Assembly (NCBI GenBank): GCA_025656455.1
Contig: JAHXHS010000023.1
Span: forward strand, 1 to 64,000
Direction: 5' to 3'
DNA from: Candidatus Thiodiazotropha sp. (ex Epidulcina cf. delphinae)
GTDB lineage: Bacteria > Pseudomonadota > Gammaproteobacteria > Chromatiales > Chromatiaceae
Length of the DNA: 64,000 nt
The notes under the pieces are model-generated. The model saw only the letters and a program-made list of their open reading frames with translations. It was not told the DNA's origin and made no database searches. Positions 59,027-64,000 of this stretch are shown here, in pieces; position 1 is the stretch's first letter, and every line of letters begins with the position of its first letter. Made by a program: the position numbers and the translations under genes.

Positions 59027-61012
59027 ATGTGCGGTGTAGCAGGCATCATCAATCTCAGAGAAGGCGTACCTCCCTCCAGAAACGAACTCGAGGGGATGAT
59101 ACATGCCGTCCATCACCGCGGCCCGGACGGTTACGGTTTCTTCTGTCATGACAAGCTCGGGCTCGCCCACGCCAGGCTCAGCATCATCGACCTGGTCGGC
59201 GGCGATCAACCCATCCACAATGAAGACCAATCGGTGCAGGTGGTGTTCAATGGCGAGATATTCAACTATCTGGAGTTGCGGGCTCAGCTGGAGAGACAGG
59301 GCCACCGCTTCTATACCCATTCGGATACGGAGGTTATCGTCCATCTCTATGAACAATACGGTCTTGAGTTCGTCGCCCATCTCAATGGCCAGTTCGCCAT
59401 CGCCCTGTGGGACAACCATAAACAGAAACTGGTCCTCGCCAGGGACAGGGCCGGGATACGTCCCCTCTTCTATGTCGAGACAGGGGGCAGACTCTATTTC
59501 GCCTCTGAAGTGAAATCCCTTTTCAGTCATCCCGCCATTCCCCGCAAGATCGACCTCAACGCCCTGCAAGAGGTGTTCACTTTCTGGACCACCCTGCCCC
59601 CGCATTCACTCTTCGAATCGGTGCGGATACTCCCCCCCGGACATCTGATGGTGGTGGAACAGGGCCAAACCACCATAAGCCGCTACTGGGACTGGCGTTT
59701 CCCAAGCGATCAGATCGACAATGACAAATCGGTCGCCGATTGGACAGAGGAGCTGAAAGCGCTGATGATCGATTCCGTGCGCCTGCAGTTGCGATCGGAT
59801 GTCCCGGTCGGCGCCTATCTCAGCGGCGGACTCGACTCCTCCGTTCTCACCTCCCTGATCAAGAATTTCACCGATACGCCCCTGAGGACCTTCTCCATCG
59901 GCTTCGAAGACGAAGAGTTCGATGAAAGCGGTTTTCAAAAGGACCTGGTCGACTATCTGGGCACCAAACACACCCATGTGCTGTGCAAGCGCGCCGATAT
60001 CGGCGCTGCGTTCCCGCAGGTCATCCGGCATACCGAGTCAGCGATCGTCAGAACCGCGCCGACCCCCTTGATGCTGCTCTCCGGCGCCGTGCGCGAGGCA
60101 GGCTATAAGGTCGTATTGACCGGCGAGGGGGCCGACGAGGTGTTTGGCGGATACGACATTTTCAAAGAGGCCAAGGTAAGACGCTTTTGGAGCCGTGCAC
60201 CCCAATCACAGTGGCGACCGATGATCCTGCAGCGGCTCTATCCCTATCTGAAGCACTCGCCCACCGCCAGCGGCGCATTTACCCAACGCTTCTTTCAGCA
60301 AGGCATGGAACACCTCGACAAGGCCTATTTTGCCCATATCCCGCGTTGGGCCACCACCCAAAGGATTCTACAGTTCTTTTCGGAGGAAGCGCGGGCGGCC
60401 ATAGAAAAACCTGTCGATTTCGCCGCCATCGAGCGTATTCTGCCGGCGGAGATCGACCAATGGAAACCTCTCAACAGGGACCAATATATCGAGGCCCACA
60501 CCTTGTTGTCAGGTTATCTGCTGAGTTCCCAGGGAGACCGTGTAGCCATGGCCAACTCCATCGAAGGACGCTTCCCCTTCCTCGATCACCGGGTGATAGA
60601 GTTCGCGGCCCGCCTGCCCAGCCGTTACAAAATCATGGGCATGAATGAAAAGTACATGCTCAAACAGACCATGCAGGGGTTGATCCCTGAAAGCATCAGA
60701 AACCGCAGCAAACAGCCCTACCGGGCGCCCGACAGCCAATCCTTTTTCATTGACGGCAAACCCCTGGAGTATGTCGGATACCTCTTCAGCGAAGAACGCA
60801 TCAACAAGGCCGGGTATTACAATCCGAAAACGGTCGCGCTGCTGATGAAAAAATGCGCCAGGGGCAAGGCCCTGGGCTTTGCCGACAACATGGCCTTCGT
60901 GGGTATTCTCTCCAGCATGCTGGTCGATGAGATGTTCATCGAAAAAACCCGCGTTGAACCCTATAATCAGCGAGAACCGGGTGCACAGGACGTCTCGGCC
61001 GGGATTCGATAG
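59027..61012 (+). CDS. asparagine synthase-like glutamine amidotransferase
   Basis: 661 residues. The N-terminal class II amidotransferase domain begins directly at MCGVAGI with the nucleophile Cys2 and has HRGPDGYG and FNGEIFNYLELR. The C-terminal synthetase domain has the PPi loop YLSGGLDSSVL. Family members make asparagine or, in glycan clusters, amidate a sugar acid. The position between a glycosyltransferase gene and an ACP/ligase pair favours surface-glycan or secondary-metabolite amidation rather than housekeeping AsnB. Confidence 0.88.
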   Translation: MCGVAGIINLREGVPPSRNELEGMIHAVHHRGPDGYGFFCHDKLGLAHARLSIIDLVGGDQPIHNEDQSVQVVFNGEIFNYLELRAQLERQGHRFYTHSDTEVIVHLYEQYGLEFVAHLNGQFAIALWDNHKQKLVLARDRAGIRPLFYVETGGRLYFASEVKSLFSHPAIPRKIDLNALQEVFTFWTTLPPHSLFESVRILPPGHLMVVEQGQTTISRYWDWRFPSDQIDNDKSVADWTEELKALMIDSVRLQLRSDVPVGAYLSGGLDSSVLTSLIKNFTDTPLRTFSIGFEDEEFDESGFQKDLVDYLGTKHTHVLCKRADIGAAFPQVIRHTESAIVRTAPTPLMLLSGAVREAGYKVVLTGEGADEVFGGYDIFKEAKVRRFWSRAPQSQWRPMILQRLYPYLKHSPTASGAFTQRFFQQGMEHLDKAYFAHIPRWATTQRILQFFSEEARAAIEKPVDFAAIERILPAEIDQWKPLNRDQYIEAHTLLSGYLLSSQGDRVAMANSIEGRFPFLDHRVIEFAARLPSRYKIMGMNEKYMLKQTMQGLIPESIRNRSKQPYRAPDSQSFFIDGKPLEYVGYLFSEERINKAGYYNPKTVALLMKKCARGKALGFADNMAFVGILSSMLVDEMFIEKTRVEPYNQREPGAQDVSAGIR

Positions 61013-61132
61013 CGATCATATACTAACCCGAAGGGCGATTAGCTCTATTAATTAATCTTATAAAATTAAAATGGCGATTAATCTATTATTCAATTCACGA
61101 TCATCACATCCCCAGAACCTTTAGGAACGTCC

Positions 61133-61378
61133 ATGTCATCAGAAGCACAAATCAGAAACTATATCCTCGAGAATTACCTGTTCACGGATGATCAGTCAGC
61201 GTTGGACAGCGCCGACTCCTTTTTGGATAAGGGGATACTGGACTCGACCGGCATCCTGGAAGTCATCTACTTTCTCGAAGACGAGTTTAAAATCAAGGTC
61301 GAAGACACGGAAATGATTCCCGAGAACCTCGATTCAGTGAACAATATCGTCTCCTTTATCGAGAAAAAGAGGCAGTAA
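61133..61378 (+). CDS. acyl carrier protein
   Basis: 81 residues, acidic, four-helix ACP pattern. The phosphopantetheine Ser is in GILDSTGILEVIYFLEDEF. It differs from the housekeeping AcpP motif (DSLD) and is one base from the ligase gene, so it is a dedicated carrier loaded by that ligase. Confidence 0.88.
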   Translation: MSSEAQIRNYILENYLFTDDQSALDSADSFLDKGILDSTGILEVIYFLEDEFKIKVEDTEMIPENLDSVNNIVSFIEKKRQ

Positions 61379-61379
61379 T

Positions 61380-62918
61380 GTGGCATCCACGCCGGTAACC
61401 TTGATCGATCGTTTCAGGGCGACTGCCGACGCCTCCCCGAATGCCCTTGCTGTCGTCGACAGCACGCATCAGGCGAACTATCAGGGGATTTTCGCGTTGG
61501 CCGGCAAGGTCAGTCGCCACCTCCTGGAGTCCGGGCTGAAAAAGGGTGACCGGGTTTCATTACTGGTTGCAAACTCGGTTGAGTATGTCGGCATCTTCTA
61601 CGGCATCTGGGCCGCGGGAGGGGTGACCGTGGCCCTCAACACCCAGGCAAAGGCCAGGGACATCATCAACTGGGTCAGCCATTCAGGCGCGAAATGGCTG
61701 TTTGTCGATCAACGCAATAAAGAGCTTGGGGCGATTGCCGCCGGCTTGGGACCTGGCATTGAATTGATCGGCGTCGGTGAAGGGATGCCCGCCAAACCGC
61801 CGGCCGCGATGGTTTCATGGCAGGCGGTTATCGAACGAAACCCATCCGATCCGGCGATAAGCCTCACCTCATCCGATCTTGCCTCAATCATCTACACCTC
61901 GGGCACCACCGGTCATCCCAAGGGTGTCACCCTCAGCCATGGCAATCTGTCGGCGAATGTCGCGTCCATCCTTGCCTACCTGGGGCTCAGCAAAAACGAC
62001 AGCATTCTCAATGTACTGCCGTTTTACTACTCCTACGGTAATTCCGTACTACATACCCACCTGGCGGTCGGCGGTTCATTGATACTGGAAAACAGCCTCG
62101 CCTACCCCCATCGCGTGGTAGAGAAAATCGCCACCCAAGGGGTGAGTGGTTTTTCCGGCGTGCCGTCCACCTTCGCCCTACTGCTGGGCCGGGTCAACTT
62201 ACTCGACTACGATCTCTCAAAGCTGCGCTATATCACCCAAGCGGGAGGCGCCATGGCGCCAGTGCTGATCGACAGGCTATTGACCGCCCTGCCGCATATC
62301 GACCTGTTTGTCATGTACGGCCAAACGGAAGCCACGGCAAGGCTGACCTATCTGCCGCCGGACAAGCTCAAGGAAAAAAGGGGTTCGATCGGCATCGCCA
62401 TACCCGACACGGTCATCCAGGTTCGCAACAAACAGGGCCGGATCGCAAAACCGCAAGAGACCGGTGAGATCTGCGCTGCCGGTAAAAACATCATGCAAGG
62501 TTATTGGCGAGACAGCGAAAAGACCGCCCAAGTCCTCAGGGACGGCTGGCTCTATACCGGCGACCTGGCGCATACCGATAGCGACGGCTACCTCTACATT
62601 GACGGCAGATCGTCCGATATGATCAAGAGCGGCGCCAACCGCATCAGCCCGAAAGAGATCGAAGAGGTCATACAGGAGCTAGACGGGATATTGGAAGTCG
62701 CGGTGGTCGGTTGTCCCGACGAAATGCTGGGTGAGATCATCAAGGCCTATGTGGTGCCCAAAAAGCAAAACGCCCTGGATAAAAGAGAGATCCAGCATCA
62801 CTGCAAAAACAACCTGGCCATCTATAAAATCCCCAGATCCATAGAATTTATTGACGAACTGCCGAAGACGGCATCCGGAAAGGTAAAAAAATATCTCTTA
62901 CAAGATAAAGGGTCGTGA
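61380..62918 (+). CDS. AMP-forming acyl-CoA/acyl-ACP ligase
   Basis: 512 residues of the adenylate-forming superfamily. P-loop IIYTSGTTGHPKGVTLSH, FSGVPSTFALLL, VMYGQTEATARL, the hinge GWLYTGDLAHTDSDGYLYIDGRSSDMIKSGANRISPKEIEE, and catalytic Lys near the end in PKTASGKVKKY. It starts with GTG at 61380, immediately after the ACP stop. It probably loads an acyl or amino-acyl group on the adjacent ACP. Confidence 0.9.
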   Translation: MASTPVTLIDRFRATADASPNALAVVDSTHQANYQGIFALAGKVSRHLLESGLKKGDRVSLLVANSVEYVGIFYGIWAAGGVTVALNTQAKARDIINWVSHSGAKWLFVDQRNKELGAIAAGLGPGIELIGVGEGMPAKPPAAMVSWQAVIERNPSDPAISLTSSDLASIIYTSGTTGHPKGVTLSHGNLSANVASILAYLGLSKNDSILNVLPFYYSYGNSVLHTHLAVGGSLILENSLAYPHRVVEKIATQGVSGFSGVPSTFALLLGRVNLLDYDLSKLRYITQAGGAMAPVLIDRLLTALPHIDLFVMYGQTEATARLTYLPPDKLKEKRGSIGIAIPDTVIQVRNKQGRIAKPQETGEICAAGKNIMQGYWRDSEKTAQVLRDGWLYTGDLAHTDSDGYLYIDGRSSDMIKSGANRISPKEIEEVIQELDGILEVAVVGCPDEMLGEIIKAYVVPKKQNALDKREIQHHCKNNLAIYKIPRSIEFIDELPKTASGKVKKYLLQDKGS

Positions 62919-62980
62919 CTGATCTTGAGCTGTTCCGATCGTCATCAACCTAGCAAATAGAATCAATCGGAGAATAAAGT

Positions 62981-63976
62981 ATGCAATCCCTATCAGAACG
63001 GTACGAAGCTGAAGTCATCAATTTCGACCGCGACAAAGCGGTCGAAAGAATCTGTGAAACCATGCGCGACATCATGCGTTCCAAACTGCGGCGGCGCGGC
63101 GTTGTCGTGGCGGTATCCGGCGGCATCGACAGTTCGGTATCGGCAGCGTTGGCGGTCAAGGCCTTTGGCGCCAACAAGGCCTTTTTCATTCAACTTCCGG
63201 AGGTCGACTCAGCAGCGGACACTCAATCCCGCGGCAGACAATTGATCGACCTCCTCGGTGTCGACCACACCACCCATAACATCGCGGCAACCCTCCAAGC
63301 CATCGGTTGTTACGATGCCCGGGATGAAGCGATAAAAAAGACCTTTCCCGAATACGCAGAAGGCTGGAAAAATAAAATCGTCATCAAAGGCGGTCTCGAC
63401 GGGCAGGTCAACCACTTCATGCTGGTGGTTCAGGACCCCGAAGGAGCGCTGCATGAAAAACGCCTTGATCTTAGGGAGTATTTACAAATTGTCGCAGCCA
63501 CCAACTACAAGCAACGGATCAGAAAGAGCATTGAATACTACCATGCGGACCGGCTGAACTACGCGGTCGTCGGTACGCCCAACAGACTCGAATACGATCA
63601 AGGTTTCTTCGTGAAAAACGGTGACGGATCCGCCGACCTGAAGCCGATCGCCCACCTCTATAAGACACAGGTCTATGCGCTTGCCAAACACCTGGATCTG
63701 CCTGACTCGATCTGCAATGCGACACCGACCACAGACACCTACAGCCTGCCGCAGGGACAGGACGAATTTTACTTCGCCCTACCCTATCAAGCGATGGACA
63801 AGGCACTATGGGCGCGTAACATCGGCGCTTCCGCAAGCGACTTGGCCGGCATGCTCAACATCTCCGAAGAGCAGGCCAAGTTTGTCTTTCAGGATATCGA
63901 CAACAAACGCAAAACCACTCACTACCTGCATGCCAAGCCCTATCTGATCGAGCCGATTCCCGAACTCAATCTATGA
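62981..63976 (+). CDS. NAD-synthase-like ATP pyrophosphatase
   Basis: 331 residues. The N-type PPi loop is VAVSGGIDSSVSAALAV, and NRLEYDQGFFVKNGDGSADLKPIAHLYKTQVYALAKHL follows as in NadE. There is no glutaminase domain. Compared with housekeeping NadE it has an insert (about 110-165, EYAEGWKNKIVIKGGLDGQVNHFMLVVQDPEGALH). Its place behind an amidotransferase, ACP and ligase suggests a pathway-specific amide-forming enzyme; a role in NAD synthesis is the alternative. Confidence 0.82.
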   Translation: MQSLSERYEAEVINFDRDKAVERICETMRDIMRSKLRRRGVVVAVSGGIDSSVSAALAVKAFGANKAFFIQLPEVDSAADTQSRGRQLIDLLGVDHTTHNIAATLQAIGCYDARDEAIKKTFPEYAEGWKNKIVIKGGLDGQVNHFMLVVQDPEGALHEKRLDLREYLQIVAATNYKQRIRKSIEYYHADRLNYAVVGTPNRLEYDQGFFVKNGDGSADLKPIAHLYKTQVYALAKHLDLPDSICNATPTTDTYSLPQGQDEFYFALPYQAMDKALWARNIGASASDLAGMLNISEEQAKFVFQDIDNKRKTTHYLHAKPYLIEPIPELNL

Positions 63977-63983
63977 GGATGAT

Positions 63984-64000
63984 GTCACGTAGCTGCGCAA
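63984..64000. repeat. edge of a palindromic repeat
   Basis: The last 17 bases are the exact reverse complement of 31047-31063, part of a hairpin in another element. A short frame opening at 63973 (overlapping the nadE-like stop) therefore probably runs into a repeat and is not called a gene. Confidence 0.4.

Noticed and set aside
63973..64000. A possible gene start overlapping the stop of the NAD-synthase-like gene
   Set aside because: Only nine codons are visible and they run into a repeat that also occurs at 31047.

Overview
The window looks like the chromosome of a free-living or symbiotic gammaproteobacterium of the Chromatiales / sulfur-oxidiser type (Sedimenticola or Thiodiazotropha would fit). 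This is inferred from gene content only: a CpxR/CpxA-like pair with a Spy/CpxP-like protein, HrpB, TcdA, YgfZ, an RpfG/RpfC-type c-di-GMP system, a PEP-CTERM-type protein, and many small palindromic repeats. Genus-level placement is a guess. No prophage, integron, CRISPR array or full-length insertion sequence was seen.

Layout. 1-5.8 kb: the 5' part of tcdA, a periplasmic stress protein with its two-component system, a broken GGDEF gene, and dgt. 5.8-13.4 kb: a DUF2959 lipoprotein, a PiT phosphate transporter, and an operon of TonB-dependent receptor, YfiR-like protein and GGDEF-EAL enzyme. 13.4-18.3 kb: M48 protease, two YbjQ-type proteins, a small membrane protein, tRNA-Asp, a MetA-family acyltransferase and a P-loop ATPase. 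18.5-25.5 kb: a signalling block with a tandem-receiver protein, an RpfG-like HD-GYP regulator, a catalytically empty RpfC-like protein and, converging on them, a complete RpfC-like hybrid kinase. 25.5-30.5 kb: hrpB and a membrane-anchored SbcC/YhaN-like ATPase with a tiny partner. 31.3-36.6 kb: TetR, MMPL/RND permease, LolA-like protein and outer-membrane protein, which looks like an envelope lipid-trafficking or export unit. 37-39.9 kb: small unknowns and an OFA-family transporter.

39.9-50.7 kb is the most unusual region. A 3,075-residue secreted protein joins an N-terminal von Willebrand A domain, PKD and fibronectin-like domains, ten cadherin-like repeats, a long RHS/YD-repeat shell and a C-terminal PD-(D/E)XK nuclease-like tip. 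It is followed 8 bp later by an AT-rich candidate immunity gene and preceded 62 bp upstream by a PEP-CTERM-type exported protein. I read it as a polymorphic toxin-immunity locus with an adhesive N-terminus.

51.4-64 kb: an RNB exoribonuclease, ygfZ, an HDOD protein, an ABC-2 exporter whose two genes are separated by a small mobile repeat, a guanine deaminase, then a surface-glycan type cassette (rhamnosyltransferase-like GT2, asparagine synthase-like amidotransferase, acyl carrier protein, AMP-forming ligase, NAD-synthase-like protein) that probably continues past the right edge.

Two patterns cross the window. Several MITE-like elements of different families end in the tetranucleotide CTAG, and in two cases that CTAG supplies the stop codon of the adjoining gene. 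A three-box 10-bp direct repeat lies upstream of both the cpxP-like gene and the TetR-RND operon, suggesting that one envelope-stress regulator controls both.
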